Positions 8,143 to 15,187 of a DNA stretch of 17,430 nt are shown one piece after another. Origin of the DNA: Desulfobacteraceae bacterium UBA5852 (GTDB lineage Bacteria > Desulfobacterota > Desulfobacteria > Desulfobacterales > UBA5852). The stretch spans positions 1 to 17,430 of the forward strand of contig DJGG01000151.1 of NCBI GenBank assembly GCA_002432195.1, in the 5' to 3' direction. The notes beneath the pieces are model-generated. The model did not search any database, was not told the DNA's origin, and was given only the letters and a program-made list of their open reading frames with translations. Position numbers and translations under genes: made by a program. Positions within the stretch are counted from its first letter, which is position 1; each line of letters opens with the position of its first letter.

Positions 8143-8171
8143 TTTCCAAAATCCTGTGTTCCGTGTATAAT
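8143..8171 (+). promoter_or_regulatory. Sigma70-type promoter for the membrane J-like gene
   Basis: -35 TTTCCA (8143-8148, 4 of 6 consensus bases), 17-nt spacer, and a perfect -10 TATAAT (8166-8171). The predicted start is near 8178, about 38 nt before the ATG at 8216. A tight inverted repeat at 8105-8136 abuts it. Confidence 0.7.
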
Positions 8172-8215
8172 TCGACTGCAAACCGTGGCGTCTTCCACCA
8201 TGACCGAGGGCTGTG

Positions 8216-10693
8216 ATGGAGCGTGTCAATTTTTTTCAGTTGCTTGAACTGAGCACCAACCCGCCGGAAGCGGATCCCTCGGTCATCGAGTCCGCGATCA
8301 AGAGAAAGCAGGCCGAATGGAGCCGTCTGCGCAACCACCCCACCAAGGGGATGCAGGCCCGCCAGAACATCAGCCTATTGCCCGAAATCCGCAAAGTCAT
8401 GGCCGACCCTGAACTTCGGGACAGCGAAGCCCGGGGGGCCCGGGAGGAGCTCAAAAAAAAGCTGGAGGCCAAGTACCGCGCCATCGATGACACGATCCGC
8501 CTGTTTTTCAGCAAGGGCTCCGTGACGGCCGGCGAGGCCGAAAAAATCGCCGCCTATCATGGGGTCAGCGCCAAGGTCGTCCAGCGCCGTGTGGAAGCCT
8601 GGGAGAAGCACTACCCATCGGAATTCCAGCGACAGCTGCGCATGCTGTTGTCCGCCTGGAACGTGACGCCCAAGGAGATTGCCCGGCTGGCCCAAAAATG
8701 CGGCGTTTCCAACGAGGACGCCGAACAGGAAGTCAATTCCATCCGCCAGAAACGGTTGGCGGAGATAGACGCCTATGTGGGCATACAAATTCGCAAAGGC
8801 TACATGACCCAGACGGAGATTGCCGACCTCGCCCATCTCTATTCGATAGAGGCCGGGGAAATACTTCGGCGTATCCGCTGCCCGATCCAGGAGAAATCCC
8901 CTCCCGGCGCCGAGAGCACCCACCAGCTCGATCAGACGGTGGAGAGCGTCATCAACGAGAACCTCAAAATCGTAGGGCAGAACTCCCTTTACAGCTTTTT
9001 AGGCCTCTTGCCCGGATCGAGTCTCGAAGCCCTGCAAAAGCGTGCCGCCGAGAAGGAGACGGCGGCACGTAAAATGGCCCTGAAGGACGCCACGGTTTCC
9101 GCCGCAGGAATCCTGGCCGGCCATTGCATCACCTTGTTCCGGTCGGATGAAACACGTTATGCGTATGATCTGAGTCGCGCGCGGGCGCTGCTCAACGGCC
9201 TGAACCGGGAAGTGGATCTGGCCGTGGACGGTGGGCGCCTCTGTCAACCCTATCTCCACTTTCTGATCCGCAAATCCGTGTCGTTCGGCGTTTCAGTGGA
9301 TGAGGCGCGCAAAAGCATCGACACGTATTGCCGGGACAAAAAGTGGCGCGTCGAGGATCCCAAACGCCAACGCAACTTCCGACCCCTGATCTGGTCGGCG
9401 GCGGCGGTCATCCTGCTGGCCTTGCCGGCCGCCGGTTTTTTCGGCTACCGTACGGTGACCGCCCGCAATCTGGCCTCCGCCTACGACCGCCTCCAGGCGG
9501 GCATTCAAGCGGAGGCCGATCCGGACATCACGGTGCAACTGCTCCAGCGATTCATCGATGCCCACGAGGGGACGGAGTACGCCGAAAGAGTCCAGGCCCA
9601 ACTGGGCCAGGTCATGGAGGAGATCCACGGCCGCGATTTTCATAACGCCCAACAGCGGGTGGCGGAATTCACCCGCGAGGGTCGGTTCGAGGAGGTGGAG
9701 CGGGAATACCGCCGTTTCCTGGAACGGCATCCGGACTCGCCCCACACCGAGGCTTTCCAGCAGCACCTGGCAGGCATTCCGGACCTGATCGACGAACGCG
9801 ATTACCAGCGGATCGCAAACCTTCCGGAAGACAACCCCGAGGCCGTGGTGCGCGCCGCCGAACAATACCAGTACAACCATCCTGCGGGAACCTACCGGGA
9901 CGCGGTGGAGCGGAAACTGGAGCGCCTCGCACAACCCTATTACCAATTGATCAAGGTCCGGTTGGCCGACTGCGAGGCGCAACAAGGTTGGGCCCGCTGC
10001 CTGGCGCTGTGCGATGACTACGCCCGCGTCTACAAAGACAACCATTATGCCCTGGAGCTCAAAGGGCTGCGCAACGGCTACCAGATCAACCTTCAGAACA
10101 TCCAAGTCCTGCAGGACCTGAAGGCCAAGGCGGGGCAGCCGGGAATGGACATCGCCGCCGTCCGCCAAGTCTACACCGATTATCTGGCGGCCAACCCCAA
10201 TTCCCCGGCGCAAAAACAGATTCGGGCGGAAATCACCGCCCTCGATGAAGCCGTCAATCGGGAATCGGCCCGCAAGGAGCTGGAGCGCATGCGCGCTTCT
10301 CTGGGGCGCCTCTCCGGTCGTTACGCCGAGAAATCCGCAGGCGCCATCACCGACAGCCGGACGGGTCTGACGTGGACCATGCTGGACAGCCGACTGGCGA
10401 ATGCCGGCTGCCTGGATTACGCCGGTGCCCAGGCTTATGTCGGGCAGCTCGACACGGCCGGTTTCCGGGATTGGCGTTTGCCGACCGCCTCCGAGCTCAA
10501 AGCGCTGCTGCAGGCCGATGCCGGCTTCCCGGGCTCTAGCGCGAAGTGGTACTGGTCGAAGAACAACTACCGGAGCTACTCGGGGGGCTGGGTGACGTGG
10601 GTGGATGTCGTGGCCCCGGGCGGGGAAAGCCCACCCATGCAGAAACGCGTGGACGCGAGGCAGTGCGGCTGGGTGCGGGCCGTGCGGCCTTAG
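8216..10693 (+). CDS. Membrane-anchored J-like protein with 47-residue repeats, TPR-like repeats and C-terminal DUF1566/Lcl domain
   Basis: 825 residues. (1) Residues 4-80 are J-domain-like: FFQLLEL, a basic helix II, then HPT (41-43) where active J-domains have HPD, then a helix ending VMADPELRDSEA. (2) Three copies of a 47-residue helical unit start at residues 99, 146 and 193, with signature VT..E...LA...GVS....V. (3) Residues about 256-330 are a second J-like segment (SLYSFLGL ... LFRSDETRYAYD) without HPD. (4) One transmembrane helix, 391-411, has basic residues before it, so the N-terminus is predicted cytoplasmic. (5) Residues about 420-690 have TPR-like repeats with the pattern ..F...HP.S.....V...L. 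(6) Residues 711-823 are a DUF1566/Lcl domain (ITDSRTGLTWTM, FRDWRLPTASELKALL, QCGWVRAVRP), typical of surface proteins. ATG 8216 is preferred (GAGGG 8206-8210); GTG 8213 is in frame just before it. It is a probable membrane partner of the adjacent DnaK-like/GrpE-like pair. Its stop TAG lies in the downstream palindromic element. Confidence 0.85.
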   Translation: MERVNFFQLLELSTNPPEADPSVIESAIKRKQAEWSRLRNHPTKGMQARQNISLLPEIRKVMADPELRDSEARGAREELKKKLEAKYRAIDDTIRLFFSKGSVTAGEAEKIAAYHGVSAKVVQRRVEAWEKHYPSEFQRQLRMLLSAWNVTPKEIARLAQKCGVSNEDAEQEVNSIRQKRLAEIDAYVGIQIRKGYMTQTEIADLAHLYSIEAGEILRRIRCPIQEKSPPGAESTHQLDQTVESVINENLKIVGQNSLYSFLGLLPGSSLEALQKRAAEKETAARKMALKDATVSAAGILAGHCITLFRSDETRYAYDLSRARALLNGLNREVDLAVDGGRLCQPYLHFLIRKSVSFGVSVDEARKSIDTYCRDKKWRVEDPKRQRNFRPLIWSAAAVILLALPAAGFFGYRTVTARNLASAYDRLQAGIQAEADPDITVQLLQRFIDAHEGTEYAERVQAQLGQVMEEIHGRDFHNAQQRVAEFTREGRFEEVEREYRRFLERHPDSPHTEAFQQHLAGIPDLIDERDYQRIANLPEDNPEAVVRAAEQYQYNHPAGTYRDAVERKLERLAQPYYQLIKVRLADCEAQQGWARCLALCDDYARVYKDNHYALELKGLRNGYQINLQNIQVLQDLKAKAGQPGMDIAAVRQVYTDYLAANPNSPAQKQIRAEITALDEAVNRESARKELERMRASLGRLSGRYAEKSAGAITDSRTGLTWTMLDSRLANAGCLDYAGAQAYVGQLDTAGFRDWRLPTASELKALLQADAGFPGSSAKWYWSKNNYRSYSGGWVTWVDVVAPGGESPPMQKRVDARQCGWVRAVRP

Positions 10694-10838
10694 AAGTGGT
10701 TGCAAAACCTCCCCTCGGGGCCCCATTGTGGCGTTGGGCGCTCGGTTCCAATCCTCGAAATACGGGCGTATTCCTCCGGTATGAATCTCGCGTCCGCCTT
10801 GACCTGGGACCCGATTGAACGTTTTGAAACCACTTCTA
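10691..10838. repeat. 148-bp imperfect palindromic intergenic element
   Basis: The terminal 18 bp, TAGAAGTGGTTGCAAAAC (10691-10708), match the reverse complement of 10821-10838 at 17 of 18 positions. The interior is also a decayed palindrome. TCGGG/CCCGA, GGCG and GATTC/GGTTC-type matches occur at similar depths in both halves. The centre is AATACG-GG-CGTATT. The outermost TAG of each arm is the stop codon of the flanking gene: + strand 10691-10693 for the membrane J-like gene and - strand 10836-10838 for the 227-residue protein. It may be a MITE-like or REP-like element, or a large bidirectional terminator. There is no transposase and no target duplication at its ends. Confidence 0.7.
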
Positions 10839-11519
10839 GTTGTGAATATCTTCCAGCGTCTTGCGCAGCCGTTCCTTGGCTACGGCTTTCCAGAGCAGCT
10901 CGAAGATGAAATTCATAAAGGGCGTTAGATTTTTGTCCTTGATTTCTTTCAGGATTTTCCAGTCATCCGACTTGGCGATCACTTCGGCTTCCTGGTTGAC
11001 CACGGATAACATTTCCTCAATGTCGAAGGATTCGCGGGAAATCCGCATCAAGGCCAGGCGCAGGAGGCTGGATCGCGGAAGCCCGAGATCATCCAGGGAT
11101 TTGCGAAAAGTCCCCGGGTCCACGGCCTTGAGTTGTTCGAGGGCCTCCTCGGCGCCCCGCTGAACGAGCATCAGATCGCTGGTGCGCTTTTTGCTGATGG
11201 TGATATGGGCGTAGTAGTAACGCGCCTCCCCTCGCCTCCCCAGGGAGGCGAAGGCCCCCACGTTGGCCACGCCCAACAGCTCGTTCTGAAGTTTCAGGCG
11301 GATTTTTTTCAGATCGTTTTCCCCGACCTGTTCGTCTCCCCGTTCCTGCTTGATTTTGGCGCGGACATGGTCCGGGTTGCTGCGCAGGGCATAGATGTCG
11401 ATGATCGACTGGGGGTAGCCGGGCTCGTCCAGGTGGATGCGAATCCCGTCAGCCAGTTCGTCCACGGCAATCTTGCGGATGCGCAGTGCTTTGTGAATGG
11501 CGGCGATTTTAGGATCCAA
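10836..11519 (-). CDS. Uncharacterised protein, 227 residues
   Basis: I do not recognise this family. The protein is soluble, mostly helical and charged, with no signal peptide or membrane segment. Landmarks are a possible beta-rich segment near residues 85-115 (EARYYYAHITIS) and a helical, hydrophobic-patterned C-terminus (LTPFMNFIFELLWKAV). Codon use resembles the neighbours and the frame is uninterrupted, so the gene is probably real. The start is TTG at 11519, with AGAGGA about 10 nt upstream; the next internal Met is far inside. It is the last gene of the minus-strand cluster, 76 bp after the 121-residue gene. That gap holds a 7-bp inverted repeat GAGTCAA (11565-11571) / TTGACTC (11584-11590). 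The stop codon TAG belongs to the arm of the palindromic element at 10691-10838. Confidence 0.7.
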   Translation of the reverse strand: MDPKIAAIHKALRIRKIAVDELADGIRIHLDEPGYPQSIIDIYALRSNPDHVRAKIKQERGDEQVGENDLKKIRLKLQNELLGVANVGAFASLGRRGEARYYYAHITISKKRTSDLMLVQRGAEEALEQLKAVDPGTFRKSLDDLGLPRSSLLRLALMRISRESFDIEEMLSVVNQEAEVIAKSDDWKILKEIKDKNLTPFMNFIFELLWKAVAKERLRKTLEDIHN

Positions 11520-11595
11520 GGTAGGCGCTATCCTCTGTCCGCAAACTGTCCCCCCCGCCCCGCCGAGTCAACCGACCGGACCTTTGACTCCCGGG

Positions 11596-11961
11596 TCAAT
11601 GGGACGCGGGGGTTCGGAAAAAAAACAGTTTCAGTGTGGTGTACGGCTCGTGACGCCACGGCCACAGCATGGCAAACATGCGCTGGCCGGGCTCTTCCAT
11701 GTAGTAGAGCGTCTGGTGATCGAACAACTCACCACACTCCCGCGTCAATTCCACAAGTGCCTCGCCAACCGGCTCCCCCGCCTTCTTCATCGGGGTCCCC
11801 AGCGCATCTTCGATCAGCGCATGCCAGTGGTCGATCTCCGCGTTGTAGAGGATTATCTCACCGTACTCACCGATATCGTCGAAGTGGTATCTCCGCTCGC
11901 GCATGCGCAAATCGCGCGTTTTCTCCATGAAGTCGACCAATTCCATAATGGGGGCTTTCAT
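11596..11961 (-). CDS. Uncharacterised protein, 121 residues
   Basis: Not recognised. A compact soluble protein rich in acidic and aromatic residues (RYHFDDIGEYGEIILYNAEI, DHWHALIEDALG, LFDHQTLYYMEEPGQRMFA, MLWPWRHEPYTTLKLFFF). No signal peptide or membrane helix. Its ATG (11959-11961) overlaps the stop of a possible 33-residue ORF as ATGA, suggesting translational coupling; there is no strong Shine-Dalgarno. Several His, Asp and Glu residues are present, but I cannot assign a metal site. It lies in the minus-strand cluster behind the SPL-family radical SAM gene and ahead of the 227-residue unknown. Confidence 0.65.
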   Translation of the reverse strand: MKAPIMELVDFMEKTRDLRMRERRYHFDDIGEYGEIILYNAEIDHWHALIEDALGTPMKKAGEPVGEALVELTRECGELFDHQTLYYMEEPGQRMFAMLWPWRHEPYTTLKLFFFRTPASH

Positions 11962-12059
11962 GTGGTGATGCCCTGCGGATCGTCGGGTGACGTCGCCTGG
12001 CGGGTGAAATCTTCCAAGTTGCTGTCAAACATATCAGCAAGCTCGTGGAATGTAAACAT
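11958..12059 (-). CDS. Possible small protein, 33 residues, overlapping the next gene by ATGA
   Basis: From ATG 12059 the frame reads MFTFHELADMFDSNLEDFTR and ends after 33 residues at TGA 11958-11960. The last 4 nt overlap the ATG of the 121-residue gene. The composition is amphipathic and acidic, unlike the Arg/Pro/Gly-rich shadow frames around it. No Shine-Dalgarno is visible. The same frame stays open upstream into the SPL-family gene but looks non-coding there. It could be a true small gene, a leader peptide, or the remnant of a longer gene that lost its 5' end. Confidence 0.4.
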   Translation of the reverse strand: MFTFHELADMFDSNLEDFTRQATSPDDPQGITT

Positions 12060-12106
12060 ATCGGGCCATGAAGGCCGGGGCCAGCCGTCGTGACCGGCGC
12101 TGGCAT

Positions 12107-13222
12107 CTACCCGGAAACGCCGACGCCGCTCAATCCGCAGACCCGCACCGCACTGTTGTCCAGCATGCGGGCCAGATCCCCCTCGGCCTTGGGCGCAGCA
12201 CCCAGGCTGCGCGTCCAGACCTCCGTGTCTTCCATGCACAAATAGAGGCAGAGATCGGGGGCGTAGTGTCGAAGCCACTCCCCAAGGCGTCGGTACAGCT
12301 CGATACGCAGCGGTTTGAAATAGCGCCGCTTACCGTCCAGGCCCGTGATCATCTCTCCATAGGCGATCGTCGACTTGGGGAAGCGCTTGACCATGACCGG
12401 TTCCAGGGACGGCATGTAGCGCAACGACCCCATGCTGATCCAAGCGATGTTCTGCGGGGATACATACTGGAAAAGCCGTTGGACCAAGCGCCGGTAGTCT
12501 TCCCCCCAACCATCGTAGAGCACTAGGGGGTCCAGATGGAAGGCCAGGGGATAGCCCCACCGTTCGCATTGCCGGGCGGCCTCGAGACGGGCGGTCAAGG
12601 ATGCCGTTCCCCGTTCGTTGGTGCGGATAACTGCCGGGGAATTCAGCGACCAGGACACGATGGTCCGTCGATTGTGCTTCAGACCGGCGAGGGTTTGAAC
12701 CCGGGTGGACTTGGTTTTGAGCTCCAGAACCGCATGGGCCTGGCCCGCGAAGCGCTCCACCAGGCGGGCCGAAATGCCGCATATATCTTCCCAGATAAGA
12801 CTGTCGGAAAACTCGCCGGTGCCGATGCGGCGGAATTCGCGCAGGTCGAACGCATGGTCCAGTTCGGACTCCAGGTCTTCGAAGTTGACATACAGCTGCA
12901 GCACGGGGGGATGAAAGTAGGTTTGCAGGATGCAATAAGCGCAGTCCATGCTGCAGAAGTTGGCTACGTTCAATATGGTATAGCCGCAGCAGGTGTATTC
13001 CCGGGTGCCCGGGCAGGGCCGGATGAACCGGCCGCGATTGCGGGCGATCAGGAGGGTGGATTTGCCGGCGGCGACGGGATCGGACGCGGCATTGATCCGG
13101 GCGAAGACGGAATGGGCATCGTCGACCGGAATCAGGGGGACTCCGGCCGGTAGCGTCAATGTGTCCAGGATCCGGGGGTGATTGAGCTCCCGTTCGATGT
13201 AAATGTGGGTGACGGATTTCAC
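12107..13222 (-). CDS. Spore photoproduct lyase (SPL) family radical SAM protein
   Basis: 371 residues. Cys90, Cys94 and Cys97 in NFCSMDCAYCILQTYF form the CX3CX2C site for the 4Fe-4S cluster, in the same spacing and position as in Bacillus SplB. Preceding it are FIRPCPGTREYTCCGYTILN, then TGEFSDSL, LELKTKS, WSLN and FHLDPL, all typical of SPL-like proteins. SplB reverses the spore photoproduct in UV-damaged DNA. The segment where SplB carries its H-donor Cys141 reads GTGEFSDSL here, with no obvious cysteine, so the substrate may differ. The start is taken as GTG 13222, with AAGGGA just upstream. An earlier frame start at 13351 would overlap the ParB-like gene. The gene follows the ParB-like gene by 62 bp. 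Confidence 0.88.
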   Translation of the reverse strand: MKSVTHIYIERELNHPRILDTLTLPAGVPLIPVDDAHSVFARINAASDPVAAGKSTLLIARNRGRFIRPCPGTREYTCCGYTILNVANFCSMDCAYCILQTYFHPPVLQLYVNFEDLESELDHAFDLREFRRIGTGEFSDSLIWEDICGISARLVERFAGQAHAVLELKTKSTRVQTLAGLKHNRRTIVSWSLNSPAVIRTNERGTASLTARLEAARQCERWGYPLAFHLDPLVLYDGWGEDYRRLVQRLFQYVSPQNIAWISMGSLRYMPSLEPVMVKRFPKSTIAYGEMITGLDGKRRYFKPLRIELYRRLGEWLRHYAPDLCLYLCMEDTEVWTRSLGAAPKAEGDLARMLDNSAVRVCGLSGVGVSG

Positions 13223-13284
13223 GGGCCATCCCTTTGCGCGGTGGCTCTCAACCGGCGGCGCCGGGAACGCCTGGACTGAGCGCC

Positions 13285-14244
13285 TCAGTACTTGGCGAGG
13301 ATGCGTCCCAACAGCGGGTGCCGATAAAGGCGCTCCAGATCCTGATGACACCGGCGAAGGTCGTCGGACGAGGTGAAGCGGCAGGTCAAAGTGAACGTGC
13401 GGCCCTCGAAATCGGCGGGGGGATCCAGGCGCTGGTTGGGATGCAAGTCGATCTCGCGGACAAGATCATGGAATGCAGATTCCACCCCGCTGATGGCGGG
13501 ATAGCGCCGCAGGCGCAGGTGGCGGCGCAAGCGCTGGGTGCGCTGGTTGCGGTCCACCTCATGGTCATCGGCGATGGCGGCGATGACGGGATCCTCGAGC
13601 AGCTGACCCACCGTCAGATGGTCCCGTGCGGCGATTTCCCGCAGCCAACTCAAAATTTCCCGCTGCTTGCCGAGGCTGAGGTGCAGCTCGTCGAACCATC
13701 GCGCCAGGCGCTCGCCTTCCCGGGGTCCCAGCTCGGCAAGCTCCAGTGCCATCGGCAGACTCAGGGTGCCTCGGATGATCGCCGACTCAAGGGTTTCCCC
13801 GAGGCCGGCCAGCCGTTTGATTTTCAGCAGCAACCCGGGGTTTCCCGGCATGCCGAATTCCGCGGCACGGCGGGCCAGTGCTTCGGGTTGGGGTTCCAGG
13901 CGCCACAACAGCTGCAGACAGCGCGATTGTTCCACCAGGTTGAGGACCCGCTGAAACGCGTTGTCCCCGATGGCCAGGGCCACGCAAACCGCATGGGGAG
14001 TGTCCTCGGGCAGCAGGCGCACACCGATGGCCCGGCCACCAGACTGCAGGTGGGCGGCCACACGGCGGAAACCGCTCACCACCACCTGCCTGCCGTCGCG
14101 CGCAACGATGATGGGAGGATTGATCAGGCCGAAACGCGCCAGGGAAGCCACCAGTCCGGGATCCACCGGAGACGTGGTGATGCGGAACGTGGTGTCCTCG
14201 AGGTCGATGCGGTGCGGGTCGAGGGGTTCAATCCGCCAGGCCAT
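13285..14244 (-). CDS. ParB/Srx-fold domain protein
   Basis: 319 residues. The N-terminal ParB-like nucleotide-binding fold is seen in SLARFGLINPPIIVARDGRQ (34-53) and VVVSGFRRVAAHL (54-66); GFRR replaces the usual G[E/H]RR. NLVEQSRCLQLL (102-113) matches the region after the ParB box. A helical middle (about 120-230) may include a helix-turn-helix, and the C-terminus is unique. ParB-fold proteins bind or hydrolyse CTP, or act as nucleases or regulators. No parA, parS motif or origin is near, so chromosome partitioning is unlikely. The ATG overlaps the end of purC by 17 nt, and the SPL-family gene follows by 62 bp. Transcriptional linkage to that gene suggests a common function, which is inference. 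Confidence 0.8.
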   Translation of the reverse strand: MAWRIEPLDPHRIDLEDTTFRITTSPVDPGLVASLARFGLINPPIIVARDGRQVVVSGFRRVAAHLQSGGRAIGVRLLPEDTPHAVCVALAIGDNAFQRVLNLVEQSRCLQLLWRLEPQPEALARRAAEFGMPGNPGLLLKIKRLAGLGETLESAIIRGTLSLPMALELAELGPREGERLARWFDELHLSLGKQREILSWLREIAARDHLTVGQLLEDPVIAAIADDHEVDRNQRTQRLRRHLRLRRYPAISGVESAFHDLVREIDLHPNQRLDPPADFEGRTFTLTCRFTSSDDLRRCHQDLERLYRHPLLGRILAKY

Positions 14245-15133
14245 GGGTCGATCCCGTCAGCAAGCGCAGGGCATCCAGGTAGCGGCTGCGGGTCTGCTCG
14301 ATGACATGTTCCGGCAGTTGCGGGCCGGGCGGCTGTTTGTTGAACCCGATGGCGGTGAGATAATCCCGGAAGTACTGCTTATCGAAACTCTGTTGCGGTC
14401 TGCCGGGTTCGTAGGCGGCCCGGGGCCAGAAGCGGGACGAATCAGGGGTCAGGATCTCATCGATGAGGATTATTTTCTCGTCGTGGAGACCGAACTCGAA
14501 CTTGGTGTCCGCAATGATGATCCCTTTGCTGGCGGCCAGCACGGCGCCGTGGCGGTAAAGGGCCAGACTCAGATCGCGGACCCTGCGGGCCACGGAGGCC
14601 CCCACCAGGTTGGCCGCCCGGTCGAAATCGATGTTGACGTCGTGACTGCCCTGATCCTCCTTGGTGGAAGGCGTGAAGATCGGCTCGGGGAGCCGATCGG
14701 ATTCCGTTAGACCTTCGGGAAGCTGAATCCCGCACACCTGTCCGCTGCGCTGGTAGGATTCCCACCCGGAGCCGGAAAGGTATCCCCGCACGACGCACTC
14801 GATGGGCAGCGGCCGGGTTTTTAGCACCTGTATGCTGCGACCAGCCAGTTGCCGGGCATAGGGCCGGCAACTGGCCGGGAAGGCGGCCGCATCGCCGGTG
14901 ATCACGTGGTTGTCCACCAGATCCTGCATGACCTCGAACCAGAACAGGGAAATCCGGGTCAGGATCTTGCCCTTGTCGGGTATGGGGTCCGGCATGACCA
15001 CGTCAAAGGCCGACAGGCGATCCGTTGCGACCATCAGAAGGCTGTCGCCCAGATCATACATGTCCCTCACTTTGCCCCGTTTCAGCAGCTTCAAGCCCTC
15101 GCAACGGGTTTCGTATACCGCTTCACGCATCAT
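14228..15133 (-). CDS. purC: Phosphoribosylaminoimidazole-succinocarboxamide synthase (SAICAR synthetase)
   Basis: Joins CAIR with aspartate using ATP in de novo purine synthesis; cytoplasmic. From ATG 15133 the protein has 301 residues, like the longer yeast Ade1-type form and longer than the roughly 237-residue E. coli type. Motifs are RGKVRDMYDLGD (19-30, ATP site), TDRLSAFDVVMPDPIPDKG (38-56), IECVVRGYLSGSGWESYQ, TPSTKEDQGSHDVNIDF, IIADTKFEFG and LIDEILTPDSSRFW. Two Met codons are adjacent (15133 and 15130), with AAAGGAT about 11 nt upstream. A longer start at 15184 has no family support. The gene follows the PilZ gene by 54 bp and overlaps the ParB-like gene by 17 nt. No other purine genes are present, so it appears inserted in an operon of unrelated functions. 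Confidence 0.96.
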   Translation of the reverse strand: MMREAVYETRCEGLKLLKRGKVRDMYDLGDSLLMVATDRLSAFDVVMPDPIPDKGKILTRISLFWFEVMQDLVDNHVITGDAAAFPASCRPYARQLAGRSIQVLKTRPLPIECVVRGYLSGSGWESYQRSGQVCGIQLPEGLTESDRLPEPIFTPSTKEDQGSHDVNIDFDRAANLVGASVARRVRDLSLALYRHGAVLAASKGIIIADTKFEFGLHDEKIILIDEILTPDSSRFWPRAAYEPGRPQQSFDKQYFRDYLTAIGFNKQPPGPQLPEHVIEQTRSRYLDALRLLTGSTHGLAD

Positions 15134-15187
15134 GTCGCGCCCAGATCCTTTCAACCCATGGCCGGGTCGGTCGCCCGGTGCCATCCA

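Noticed and set aside
6111..8201. Minus-strand open frame (696 codons) opposite the DnaK-like gene
   Set aside because: Shadow of the conserved Hsp70 gene caused by GC-rich third positions; it runs through terminators and non-coding DNA.
9293..10726. Minus-strand open frame (477 codons) opposite the membrane J-like gene
   Set aside because: Shadow frame; the + strand protein has coherent repeats, a membrane helix and a DUF1566 domain.
13223..13351. N-terminal extension of the SPL-family protein
   Set aside because: It would overlap the ParB-like gene, adds no family-like sequence, and GTG 13222 has a good Shine-Dalgarno and an SplB-like N-terminus.
13234..14304. Plus-strand open frame (356 codons) opposite the ParB-like gene
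   Set aside because: Shadow frame; the minus-strand product has clear ParB-fold motifs.
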